Shown: positions 10,351-18,770, counted from the first letter of the stretch. The stretch is 20,000 nucleotides of DNA from Cristatella mucedo (GCA_009760855.2 WPIO01000003.1:3765001-3785000); one strand, 5' to 3'. A program made the numbers and translations. Notes: generated by a model not told the origin, from the sequence alone.

Positions 10351-11460
10351 GTTAGACAGAGGATTTTTCTATAGCGAACTCTCAGTTTAAGTGGCTTCCG
10401 GTAAGCATTCGGTAGCCAACAGACTTGATCTCATGCCACATGATGATGATTAGAAAGTGGAAAGCATAGCTGAGTCATAGAGAGCAGTTGAGGAGGTACT
10501 GAGCAGCATGGAAGCAGCAGCTGCTCGGGACGGCTGGAAAGGATGTGCCGTAGTCAGTCGCAGGAGATTATACTTCGCTGCGTGAGAATTGTGGACGTGA
10601 GATTCACAGTCTAGACATGCAGAGTAAAGGTTTCTGCCGCCTACGGCCTTCAAGCGGAGGAATGGAACACCTAATTTATTGTCCATACCGGACCTGAGGG
10701 TACGCGGAGGCTGAAACTGGTGCAGCAGTTCAGCCAGGTTTAAAGGAATCGAGCCGTGTCGGCCTTGTGGGTAAGAACTTTGCTGTTTTCGCTGATCAAC
10801 CGGTAGCCCGCCAAGCTCATTAAAGAAAGGAGACACACTGTAAAACCGCGGGGATTTTTTAACTAGCCGTGCAACCGTATTCCTTGCCAGCTGCATTGGC
10901 CTAGTGGGTTTTTCTGTAGCTCAGCCAAAAGGGAGTTATAATAGTCCAGTTGAGATAGAACTAAGGAGCTACTTAAATTCTTTGCAAGCCACCGTGGAAG
11001 AAGTCCCCAATCTTAGATAGGGATTAAGCGTGATGGCTAGCTGTGGAAGCAGTCTTCTTAACGAAGCTTTCAAAATTGGTGCTGGTCGTAAAAGAACATC
11101 GCCTATTAAAATAGCAAACCCTTCTAGTCCAGCCACGCGCTCGTGGTGTCCTATGAGCAGCAGCTCCATTTTATCGTCATTTAGTTCAAGGAAATTAGCC
11201 GCCATCCGGGATCGAATTTAGGCAAGGCAAGCATTCAGTTTATCAGTCGTTGCAGCAGACTTCGGCGGTTTAAATGACAAGTACAGCTGAGTATCGTCAG
11301 CTTAAAAGTCATAATCTATTCCGTGGATCCGATTGACTTTTCCCACAGGTTGGGTATAGACGGAGAGCAGCAAATGACCGAGGACGGACCCTTGAGGGAC
11401 TCAACCGGCGACTGGTCTGGTGAATAAAACCTAAGCCCCCCACATGACACGGATTGAAAA
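10351..11460 (-). mobile_element. Dead CR1/L2-type non-LTR retrotransposon fragment (reverse transcriptase C-terminal half)
   Basis: This is a degraded LINE, 5'-truncated just before the catalytic reverse-transcriptase region. Reading the minus strand from 11400 down: VPQGSVLG (11377-11400); the catalytic ADD followed by TQLYLSF (ADD at 11293-11301); MAANFLELNDDK and LLLIG (about 11147-11205); SQLDYYNSLL (about 10925-10955, shifted frame); and ARNTVARLV then a LLHQFQPPRTLRS-like stretch (10640-10896). This is the known order in CR1/L2/Rex-like elements. Damage: a stop directly before VPQGSVLG, a stop (TAA at 11302-11304) in place of the aromatic residue before ADD, another stop before the MAANF segment, and at least two frame changes between 10920 and 10970. 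It cannot encode active enzyme. The 3' end is inferred from a tail-like block at 10351-10385. Clade assignment within the Jockey superfamily is by motif memory only. Confidence 0.85.
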
Positions 11461-11780
11461 TGATCGGACAAGTACGCTGCCACGTTTTGACCAATGGCCT
11501 GGTGGTTCGGTTCGTCGATCTGAGACGGCGGCTTGAAAGCTGTCTCTTCCGCAACCGCCTCGGCACGTTCGTCATCGTCGTATTAGGTGGTCGAGGAATC
11601 GTGCGATCGGTCGGTCGTACGCTTGCCAGTCACCATACGAGCTGGCTGCAAGATGTGCACAGCCGATCCGTTTTGCGACGCCGACTAGTGAGCCTCTTTA
11701 ATTTGGTATGTGCTTAAGTTTGTGCGAATATTTTCCGTAAAAAGAGGCGAGTGCCGATGACTTCGCTAGCCGACTCTGAC
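11461..11780. other. Unassigned sequence upstream of the LINE fragment
   Basis: No reverse-transcriptase motif can be followed beyond about 11460 on the minus strand, so the LINE is truncated here or too diverged to read. A + frame of 87 codons at 11454-11717 has no family I recognise. Nothing else is evident. Confidence 0.45.
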
Positions 11781-11781
11781 C

Positions 11782-11920
11782 ATTGGGAGGAAACCCCGCG
11801 CAGTTTGCACACGTGACTTTGAAAGAAAAAGCGCACTCATAATTGAAATTGAAAACAATTGAATTTAAAATGTAAGCGAACGGAATGCGCTAGAAATCTT
11901 AATTTACACGTATATAAGGC
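11782..11920 (+). promoter_or_regulatory. Candidate Pol II core promoter with TATA box
   Basis: A textbook TATA box, TATATAAGGC, lies at 11911-11920. About 125 bp upstream there is a reverse-orientation CCAAT box (ATTGG at 11782-11786) and about 100 bp upstream an E-box/G-box CACGTG (11810-11815). The 60 bp before the TATA box are AT-rich, while the sequence after it turns GC-rich. Initiation would be expected about 30 bp downstream, near 11940-11945. All this is motif evidence; no coding start is attached with certainty. Confidence 0.45.
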
Positions 11921-11940
11921 GGCTACACTTGCGCTAGGTT

Positions 11941-12083
11941 GCACGCGTCAGAAGTGCATCGAAACGCAGCTCGAGGAAGTGGCAAACTGTGGCAAACTGC
12001 TCGAAATAGAACGACGCGAAAGGCGTCGAGTTTAGTTAAGGTAATTGGTAATGTAAGCTAGGCTGACTAGGCCTAGTTCGCAG
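11941..12083 (+). other. Candidate non-coding first exon ending at a consensus splice donor
   Basis: About 30 bp after the TATA box a likely transcript would begin, and 165 bp after the box the sequence CAG|GTGAGT (CAG at 12081-12083, GTGAGT at 12084-12089) matches the full metazoan 5' splice-site consensus. The interval contains a 10-bp tandem duplication, TGGCAAACTG at 11980-11989 and 11990-11999. No good ATG-initiated frame reaches the donor, so it would be a 5' untranslated exon. The SINE at 12120 would then be in the first intron. Alternative: chance co-occurrence, or an unrecognised LTR-type promoter. Confidence 0.35.
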
Positions 12084-12119
12084 GTGAGTGACCGCTGAGA
12101 GTCGCGGAGCGAGCTCGCG

Positions 12120-12275
12120 GTAATAATAATAATGATAACAATTCATTTATATAGCGCCCCAAGAGAACGTAATCTCTATTCAGGCGCTTCACATGTGCCT
12201 CGGGGCTCGAGCCCACGACCTCAGTCAGACCTTGGTCGGGGCGAGCACCTCAACCGCTAGACCAAACCAGCTTGG
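12120..12275 (-). mobile_element. tRNA-derived SINE, family 1, best-preserved copy
   Basis: On the minus strand: head CCAAGCTGGTTTGGTCTAGC, A box TGGTCTAGCGG, spacer, B-box region GGGCTCGAGCCCC, body, and tail GGGGCGCTATATAAATGAAT ending in TTA trinucleotide repeats. The tail hairpin is intact: AGCGCC (12153-12158) pairs with GGCGCT (12183-12188) and AGAGA (12162-12166) with TCTCT (12173-12177). The preservation of both boxes and the hairpin suggests one of the younger copies. The antisense translation contains ARAHD and TLVGAS, as does the frame over the copy at 8401. Confidence 0.92.
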
Positions 12276-12975
12276 CAATGCGAGCAAACGCCGCACAAAA
12301 CCGGTCGCCGACTGTCGCCGCTCAGACGTTGTTTCGGGGGGGGGGCGAAGGGGGGAAAATGGAGTTCGACTGAAGACGAAGTCGTCGAGCGGGCTTCGCG
12401 CGCAGTCATTGCGCAGGCAGACGGCGACGCGCCGACCGCGAAGCCTCCGCCGCTGCAACGAGGCCGGCTGGTCAGCGCGCTCGCGCGTGCGTAAAGCGGG
12501 CTCGAATGGCCCCGGCCGACTCGTAATCCATTCGCCGCGACGGCGAAAGAAGTTTCGGCAAGCCGCGGACTAGTCTCGCGGGGCGACCGACGGCAGGACT
12601 GCTGTCGCGAACCAGGGGGTGGGGGCGGGGCTCAAGTCCGCGCTATTTTTTGTCATCGTCGCGGACGAAAAGAGCGGTTCCGGCTCGACTCGTTCGGGCG
12701 GCGCGCGCGCAGGAGGCGGCAAAAACGCAGGCGCGGCGCTGCCGCCGGGGACGAGCGCCGCAGTTGGAGGCGGGCACCGAAATGCGGGCTCTGAGCAGTC
12801 GGCGACGGCATTCGAAAATCCCCTCGGCGGCGCCGCGGACGCTTTCGAACGGCCGACGTCGTGCGGGTCATCCCGAAGCGAGCGACGAGCCGCCGTCCGT
12901 CGCAATGTCGCAGATTGCGCATCTTTTGCTTCTCGGATGGCGCGGCGCGGGTTTAATCGTCCGAGCTTTAATAGG
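12276..12975. other. GC-rich, CpG-dense interval without a confident gene
   Basis: A G-homopolymer run lies at about 12338-12347. Frames of 111-134 codons are open on both strands at the same time (12570-13054), all rich in Arg, Ala, Gly, Ser and Pro, and none carries a motif. It could be the upstream part of a promoter island for the TATA box at 12980. Confidence 0.45.
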
Positions 12976-12979
12976 TTTT

Positions 12980-12989
12980 TATATAAAAG
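12980..12989 (+). promoter_or_regulatory. Candidate TATA box
   Basis: TATATAAAAG is an excellent TATA-box match sitting in an AT-rich dip between two CpG-rich stretches. Initiation would be expected near 13010-13020. The first protein-like small frame downstream begins at 13219 (about 42 codons to 13347, MSNVNSNDALNAE at its start, codons mostly ending in C or G). Earlier ATGs exist, for example at 13098, so the link is speculative. A second, weaker ATATAAAA occurs at about 13341. Confidence 0.35.
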
Positions 12990-14590
12990 CCGATAGCCTG
13001 GATCGGATTGCCCAAATCGGTTTTATTGAAGTTACGTCTGGATTTCTCTCGTAGCGCATTTTAGCGGCGTCTGGCGTTCGGACCGGGCTCAGCCGTCATG
13101 ACAGCTTCGCGCGAGAGTCGCGCTGTTCGTTCCGCTCGGGGGGGGGGGCTGATGGCAACGATAGCAATTTGCCCAGGCAGTCGTCGGAAGTAGCCACCGT
13201 TCCCAGTTTTCCTTTCGAATGTCCAACGTCAACAGCAACGACGCTCTGAACGCCGAGATCAGCGCGTCCATCAGCCCCGCCAGGCTGAGCAGCGATGATG
13301 CGCCCGGCTGCATTTGCCAACAAGTGTGGCGACGCGCCGAAATATAAAATCGAGTTTTATTCCATTAAAGCCGAGAACGTTTGGAGAGCGGCAAGAACGC
13401 TTGGAGAGCGGGCTGATTCTGACGGGGAAGGGGTGCCCGCCGGCAGCCGTCGCGTTGCACCGCCGGCTGCTCGCAGCACTGCCACCGCAGCAACACCCCG
13501 GAAACCCGCCGCCAACGGTACCCCTACGCCGGCAAAAAATGGCGCTTCCATTTTTTGTCGCTCGCGCCGGCGGCCGGCTAGCGGCCGCGGCTCGCAAGCG
13601 CTCCGTCTGCATCGCGCCGTTACGCGCCGGCGGCATTGTCCGCCGTCTGTTGCGTGCGGTCCCGTTCCAAACAAACGGCAGGCCACAACCTCGGCGGCCA
13701 CAACCGGAGGCGAATGCAGTCGTGTTGATTTAGCAGCCACCGAACCAACACTAGCACTCGCCGTTTGTTGACGTACTCCGCGGTGTTGCGTAATTTTAGC
13801 GCAATCCACCGCTTACCGGCAGACGCTGGCTCCTGGGCTGGCGCTCGATACAAAGCGGCACGAAGACGGGAATCGAGAGGAGGCCCCCTTCCGCGAACTG
13901 AGTCTCTCCCGAAACTGCTCCGCCCCCCCTACCGCGGCACCTTCGCCCACACCCAAGGCACGCGCCGAAAGTTTCGACGGTGGCGCCATAGTCCCCGAAT
14001 GAATGTGCAGTGTTGGCAATATTAAAATCTGAAATTCGTTTCAAGAGCTGCTGCGACGGTCATCAGCAGCGAAGCGATGCAAATTGGCCACAGTCGAATA
14101 AGCGTTGGGGGGGGGGGTGGAGGCGTGAGGCAGAGTGGAGCTCTTGCAACTGGCTAAGCAGCTGCCGCCGCAGCGCCGCCCTCCTAGCGCAGATCGAAAG
14201 CTCCGACAATCGAGGCGGCAGCTGAATTCGTCTCTAGATAGTTGCCGGCCAGCTGAATTCGCGGCCGCGCCGGCTGAATGGCTGCCGTTGGGGTGCAGCA
14301 GCGAGGTCGTGTCTGGAGTAGCGGGAAATGCAGCGTTCCTCCCGGTGCGTCTCGCGGCCGCGACTCCACCCCTTGCCCTCCGACGATGTCAAGGCCATAG
14401 CGAGAAGAGGCTCGCAGCATTGGCTTTTAACTGGACGAAGGGCTAAACAAATTTCTTTTCTTTTCTGTCTGTCGGCCAATAACTTCTACCTTGAACGAGC
14501 AAGTTGCTTTATCTTCGATGGGTCACGTAGGCAGCTCGCTCCAGCCCAGAGCGGCACGACTATGTCGACTGCAAGAGACATTTTATTGCG
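12990..14590. other. GC-rich interval without a confident gene; local duplications and G-runs
   Basis: G-homopolymer runs at about 13138-13148 and 14107-14116. A 20-bp-period duplication of AACGYTTGGAGAGCGG occurs at about 13376-13411, and a 12-bp direct repeat CAGCTGAATTCG at 14219-14230 and 14250-14261. Many overlapping open frames up to 158 codons occur on both strands between 13271 and 13853, with no motif and low-complexity Arg/Ala/Pro composition. I see no frame clearly better than the others. Confidence 0.45.
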
Positions 14591-15067
14591 TTAAAAATTA
14601 AATTAATAATAAATCATTCGACTCTCGTGCTTTTAGTATACGGCATGCGCAGCTCCTAGCTTCGCCGGTGATGTCATCGCCAATTTGCTTCGTCATCACA
14701 TCCGCTCCCAGTCTTACTCCGAATCGAAGTCGACGGCGGGCAGCACGCACGAGGGTCGGCGGAGCATCACATGGTATAATTGAAATGCGGCTTATTCTCG
14801 TCGATTAACTTTGGCAGATACTGTTTGAGTAGTTCATTGTCATTATGTTTCGCCGCGCAGCGAAGCGATTGGTTGGCTGCCCGGCGAAACATGCCGCGCG
14901 TAACGGCCGTTGCCGGATTAGGAGTTCAAATTGTGGCTGCCCGCCTAGTTTCCATTTCGTACAGAATTATTGCGTTGGGTGATGTTTTTTTTGAGTAACT
15001 TTTCTGCGAGCGCCAGCTGCTGCCCGCTAAAGCTAGCGTCGGTAACTACTTCGGTACCAGCGGCAAA
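14591..15067. other. AT-rich dip followed by mixed sequence; palindromic MYB-like site
   Basis: A short AT-rich stretch (about 14590-14620) separates GC-rich segments. AACGGCCGTT, a perfect 10-bp palindrome containing two MYB-type half-sites, lies at 14901-14910. A CRE-like TGATGTCATC lies near 14668. No gene is recognised; the 72-codon + frame at 14780-14998 has no motif. Confidence 0.45.
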
Positions 15068-15087
15068 ATGGAGGACAGAAGGTGAGC
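15068..15087 (+). other. Candidate start codon with nearby splice donor
   Basis: AAAATGG at 15065-15071 is a fair Kozak context. Fourteen coding bases later (15068-15081) the sequence AAG|GTGAGC begins at 15079. That would make a very short initial coding exon (Met-Glu-Asp-Arg plus two bases). Short first coding exons are common in animals, but this combination will also occur by chance in 20 kb. Confidence 0.15.
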
Positions 15088-16206
15088 CGTCCTCGAGCGT
15101 CTCGGCGAGATTCGCCTGTCGGCACTTAGGTAAGGAAGCCGCCGAACAATCCTCCCAATTGCTGCCACGGCCGCAAGCAAAGGTTCAGCAGTGGTCCGAA
15201 GGCTGTGCTATTTATAGGGACTATGCTTGCTGAAGGTGTTTGCTGAGGTTTGTCGCTTAATGGGTACGAGTGGCGGCGATCTAACAGAGTAGCTACTGAA
15301 CTCCGGGCTCTCCGTCTGCGAACTGACTCCGTCTGCGAACTGCACGAAAAGCTTCGGTTCAACTGCTACAGTGAAGGGCTCTTCCTTCCTCTCTCGATTG
15401 TCGGCCGCCTCAAGTCGCAATAGTGTTTCTTACTTATGATTTTCTGCGTGAAATAAGGGCTACCAATTGCGAACCGAGGCCGAGCCTCAACGCCGAAGCA
15501 GCGTAGGCTTTTGAACGCGATGCTCTGAGAACTCATCACACCCGAGTCTCGATCACTTAGATCTTGAATGCCATGTCTTGACGTCCCCGTAGACGAAACA
15601 AACGGCGCATTCGATCGGCTTTACCGGCAGCCGGAGCTCGTGCACGCGAAGAAAAGCCAGCAGCAGCTGCTGCTGCTTTGCGAGAGCGAGCGCACGTGTG
15701 CGAGCAGCTCTTGCTTTCCTGACCTGGATCCCTTCGAGGCAGGTAGGCTCGGAAAGCTCCTTCCCCCTTTGCACTGGATGGCCGAGCGCGAGGCAATGGA
15801 AGAGGCGAGAGGAGGCCGCCTAGCGCTAGCTGGGTCCAGTCTGGCTCTGGGCATGCTTTCTCTCCACTTTTGCCTGGCTACATCGTACGGCTCAACGATG
15901 AAGGGAGAGCAAGAAGGGCTTGGAGCCGCGAGCGAAGGGGTGGAATCACAATCGCGGCCAACTCGCAGCTAGCTGCGAATGACAAGCGTCGGCGAGCCAG
16001 GAGCTAACGTGCTTAAGAAGTACAGCGAGCCGGCCGCGTGGTGTTCGTAGGTAGCTTGCGCGCGCGCGTGTAGTGCGAAGCACAGCAGCGAGCCGGTTCG
16101 CTGGCGGCGGCCGGCGGATTTGACTCTGCCGAGCGGAAGTCGAGTCGTCGCCAGTTAAAGATCGCTGCCCGACAACGAAAGAGAACGGTTGGTGATCCTC
16201 TGGTAA
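15088..16206. other. Mixed GC-rich interval without a confident gene
   Basis: Another donor-like GTAAGG occurs at 15129-15134. The + frame at 15568-15972 (134 codons) has fairly balanced composition and one hydrophobic stretch near residues 85-107, but two minus-strand frames are equally open there and I recognise no family. CAG/CTG words occur at about 15658-15680. No promoter or polyadenylation signal can be tied to it. Confidence 0.4.
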
Positions 16207-16598
16207 AGGCCCTGTCTGACCAACGTAGCTCTGCCCTGGCATTCACTGGAGCTGCTCCTTCACTCCCGCTCCTGCACAGTCCCGAGCTGCTACTCGGGGG
16301 CGGCAGCCGCGGCGGCTGCCACCCCCGAGCCGCCTCGCTGTCGAACCCTGTTAGCGTCGACGACCAGGCTCGAGTGCTCCCGCGGGCGGCGCAGTGCCAC
16401 CGTATGCATCTCGGGCCTCGGCCGCTCCAGCGCCGGGCAATGCTGCTGCTGCTGCTTCGCTGCTTTCTCGGCCCGAGTGCCTATTTGCCTGCCTGTCTGT
16501 CTAGCTGTAGGTGCATCGGCGCAGCAGACGGGCGGCTTTAGAAGAGATTATCGCGGCGGCAGTGGTGGCAATCTGAGAAGGCGATCGCCCGAACGACG
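16207..16598 (+). other. Candidate internal or 5' coding exon ending at a splice donor
   Basis: One + frame is open from just after a TAA (16204-16206) to 16598, where GTGAGT (16599-16604) gives a good splice donor. The frame meets a stop two bases into the putative intron. The last 24 codons translate to a strikingly RNA-binding-protein-like Arg/Gly-rich segment (GGFRRDYRGGSGG, then RRRSPERR), similar in style to RGG and SR-type proteins. There is no ATG in the frame, so it would need an upstream exon or a later start. The upstream part includes an Ala run encoded by the palindrome at 16293-16329 and a Cys run from CTG repeats, which look less like protein. I am unsure it is coding. Confidence 0.22.
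16293..16329. repeat. 37-bp near-perfect palindrome
   Basis: CTCGGGGG (16293-16300) pairs with CCCCCGAG (16322-16329) and GGCAGCCGC (16302-16310) with GCGGCTGCC (16312-16320), centred on 16311, with a single mismatch (16301 against 16321). An additional CCCGAG at 16281-16286 can pair instead with CTCGGG at 16293-16298, so two mutually exclusive hairpins are possible in RNA. Confidence 0.9.
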
Positions 16599-16604
16599 GT
16601 GAGT

Positions 16605-17340
16605 GATGCTGTCTTCGCGTGTGTCGAAGGTCTCGTTTCAGTCGTGCTTCCGCTCGGCATCCCCGCTCGAATCGCACATGGTTTGGCGGGGAGAAGTGGC
16701 GGGCGAAATGGCCGGCCGCGATGTGGGCGTACAACCTCCCATTGCGCATGCGTAGAGAGGCCGACCTGTGACCCCTAGGCTAGCGGCTGTGCGCGGAGCG
16801 GCGGAGCTGCGGCGCGGGTGGGGGGATGCTCGACCGAAGTTGCTGCCTGGTTGCCGCGCACGCAAGCTCTATTTAGACAAATTTGATCCACACCCTTGGG
16901 ACTTTTCCAAAAAGCAGCACGAACTAATCTAGATTACCATAGCGAAAGCCATCAAGCTCACCTGACGAGCTGGGAGGTGGAGCAGATCCGGGCAATCGGC
17001 CGGTGACACGCCCCATCTAACTCGGCCGACGTGCCGAGCTTCCGCGAGGCCAGCGGTAAGGGTAAAGTGCCCGGCGGCGCGATTTCTGAGCCATGTGCAC
17101 TCGACGGCTGACTTCACGAGTGCTGCACCATGGTGGAGGAGGGGCATCGCAGCGAGCAAACAGCGTCGGCTGTGGTACTGCCTGCAGTCCATTGAATGGT
17201 GACCCCGGCCATGCCATTCAGTGTCATTGTTAGCCAGTCTCCAGTGAAGTACTCTTTTCCGAGGCCTGGTCGAGTAGGACAGCAGAGCCACGAACTAATG
17301 GCCATCCTTTCAAATTAATCTTATTTATGGTTGGCGAGTC
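16605..17340. other. Mixed interval with an NRF1-like site and direct repeats, no confident gene
   Basis: TGCGCATGCGTA at 16743-16754 is one base from the palindromic NRF-1 promoter motif. An 11-bp direct repeat CACGAACTAAT occurs at 16918-16928 and 17290-17300. A 120-codon minus frame (16929-17291) lies between these repeats; it has no motif I recognise and a second minus frame is also open across part of it. GC content falls at about 17300. Confidence 0.4.
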
Positions 17341-17416
17341 TGCCGAGCTTACCAGCAATGGAGGTTTTTCCTCACGTTAGTCCTGGCTTTCCGGCTCTGG
17401 GATATCCAGCAAAATG

Positions 17417-17470
17417 GGGCTTTTCCAGTACCCGGGCTTCCCAGCACCGAGGCTTTCCACAGTGTATGGG
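17417..17470. repeat. Degenerate 16-17 bp tandem repeat
   Basis: Three to four imperfect units starting GGGCTT or AGGCTT with TTCCAGYACC-like continuation occur at 17417, 17434 and about 17450, with looser relatives upstream from about 17345. Copies are diverged, so this is an old local amplification. Confidence 0.5.
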
Positions 17471-17573
17471 CTCGTGCGTGTATGCACGGTGCCGGAACGT
17501 GTGTTCGTACGTTCGCACGGCCTAATACAATCACACACTCACAAAGACTCACACGAAGAGGGCGATAGAGGAT

Positions 17574-17578
<5 letters not shown>

Positions 17579-17633
<55 letters not shown>
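17579..17633. repeat. (GA)n microsatellite
   Basis: About 27 GA units, followed by two imperfect GGGATAGAGA units. Unlike the tracts at 2063 and 9996, no SINE end can be seen next to it. Confidence 0.96.
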
Positions 17634-17636
<3 letters not shown>

Positions 17637-17656
17637 ATAGAGAGGGATAGGGAGGA

Positions 17657-17740
17657 ACACTCAATGCCAAGCAACATGCTCTTGAGTGGAGCAATCAAAC
17701 ACTCGATGCCAAACAACATGCTCTTGAGTGCAGCAATCAC
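17657..17740. repeat. Tandem pair of 42-bp units, each able to form a hairpin
   Basis: Two 42-bp units start at 17657 and 17699 with four or five differences. Within the first unit CACTCAA pairs perfectly with TTGAGTG across a 17-base loop. In the second, CACTC still pairs with GAGTG, with the next base pair changed to a G-T type. Confidence 0.85.
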
Positions 17741-18770
17741 CTGTGACCTTGCTACCTAGCAATACAAGCTTGTCGATAGCTTTTCCTTAGCATCGTCTTG
17801 ATTGAATCAGGTCGAAGCTAATTTTTAACCTCAATCTCGATGGCTGCCGACTGCTGCCCAGGACGTCAGAATAGAGAGGCTGCACCGACTGGATGCATAC
17901 TTGACCGGCAGGATCTAACAAGCTGAGGAGGCCACTAGAGCAGCCAGTAAACTATGGACACTTTAGGATAGCTGCTGCTACTTCTGGCCCGAGCCTGATA
18001 GAGTAGAGCTGCAGACAGCTCTACTCTGTTCTCTTAATTAGGATGGCTGGTGTGTGGCATGGTAGGGGACAGGACTGCCAACTCAGCCAAAAGCTGCCTT
18101 TGATTTGGCGATGAGAGCAAGCACTTCTCACGATTACTCTTCTTCGAGGTGTTGACCAAACGTTAAAGGGGCCTGACTATACGACCTACCTCGAAGGTCT
18201 TTGGCACTGTATGACACATGTCAGGCAAAGGTCTGCCCGGTCGAGCAGATCGCTGCAGCTGCTGGACTAGTGAAAGCCGGTCTTGAGCAGACCGCCCACG
18301 GCCCACTCGGCTTCTTGGCTCGCCTTGTGAACTATCGATCACACAGCGAAATGGTCTAGCGAAATGAATGCGGTTATTGCTCGTTACACTGGCAGACATG
18401 TGCTGACCTAAAACCCTAATTGATTACTGGAAGGAGGAATCCAGTGAGGGGGCTCGGTCTCGGGCAAACTGGCTCACAGTACTCAATTATACCCGGGAGG
18501 GAATAACCGTGGCACTGGCCAAGCCAGTGGCACGGCAGCCTCGATCATTGCAGCAGACGCCCCATACACTTCTATGAAAACACTCCGACACAATGACCGA
18601 TAATTGCTAAAGGGATGGGGCAGGGATTCTAGCCGATGCACTTGCCCACACACTTGGAACCGATGGGAGCACATCTAGCTACTGAAGGAGAGTAGCGAAT
18701 AAAGGCAGCACGTGCTACACAAAGAAACAGATCCCAAGGTGCCTGTTCGTGAAAGCAAGTGCTGTTGCAA
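17741..18770. other. Unassigned non-coding sequence with a 12-bp-stem hairpin
   Basis: No gene recognised; open frames are under 80 codons. The notable element is the inverted repeat at 18000-18027. The rest shows no repeat family or motif I know. Confidence 0.5.
18000..18027. repeat. Perfect 12-bp inverted repeat with 4-base loop
   Basis: AGAGTAGAGCTG (18000-18011) and CAGCTCTACTCT (18016-18027) are exact reverse complements around CAGA. It is the strongest perfect short-loop hairpin that I found in the window. Confidence 0.9.

Noticed and set aside
12570-13054. Set of 111-134 codon frames on both strands
   Set aside because: Three frames are open at once over the same bases with low-complexity translations; none is supported by motif, start context or splice pattern.
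13271-13853. Frames of 121-158 codons on both strands
   Set aside because: Mutually overlapping, biased composition, no recognisable family.
15568-15972. 134-codon + frame with a hydrophobic segment
   Set aside because: More balanced than its neighbours, but two minus frames are equally open, no family is recognised and no promoter or splice context supports it. Kept only as a remark in the interval entry.
16299-16330. Rho-independent-type terminator at the GC-rich palindrome
   Set aside because: No T-run follows and the setting is eukaryotic.
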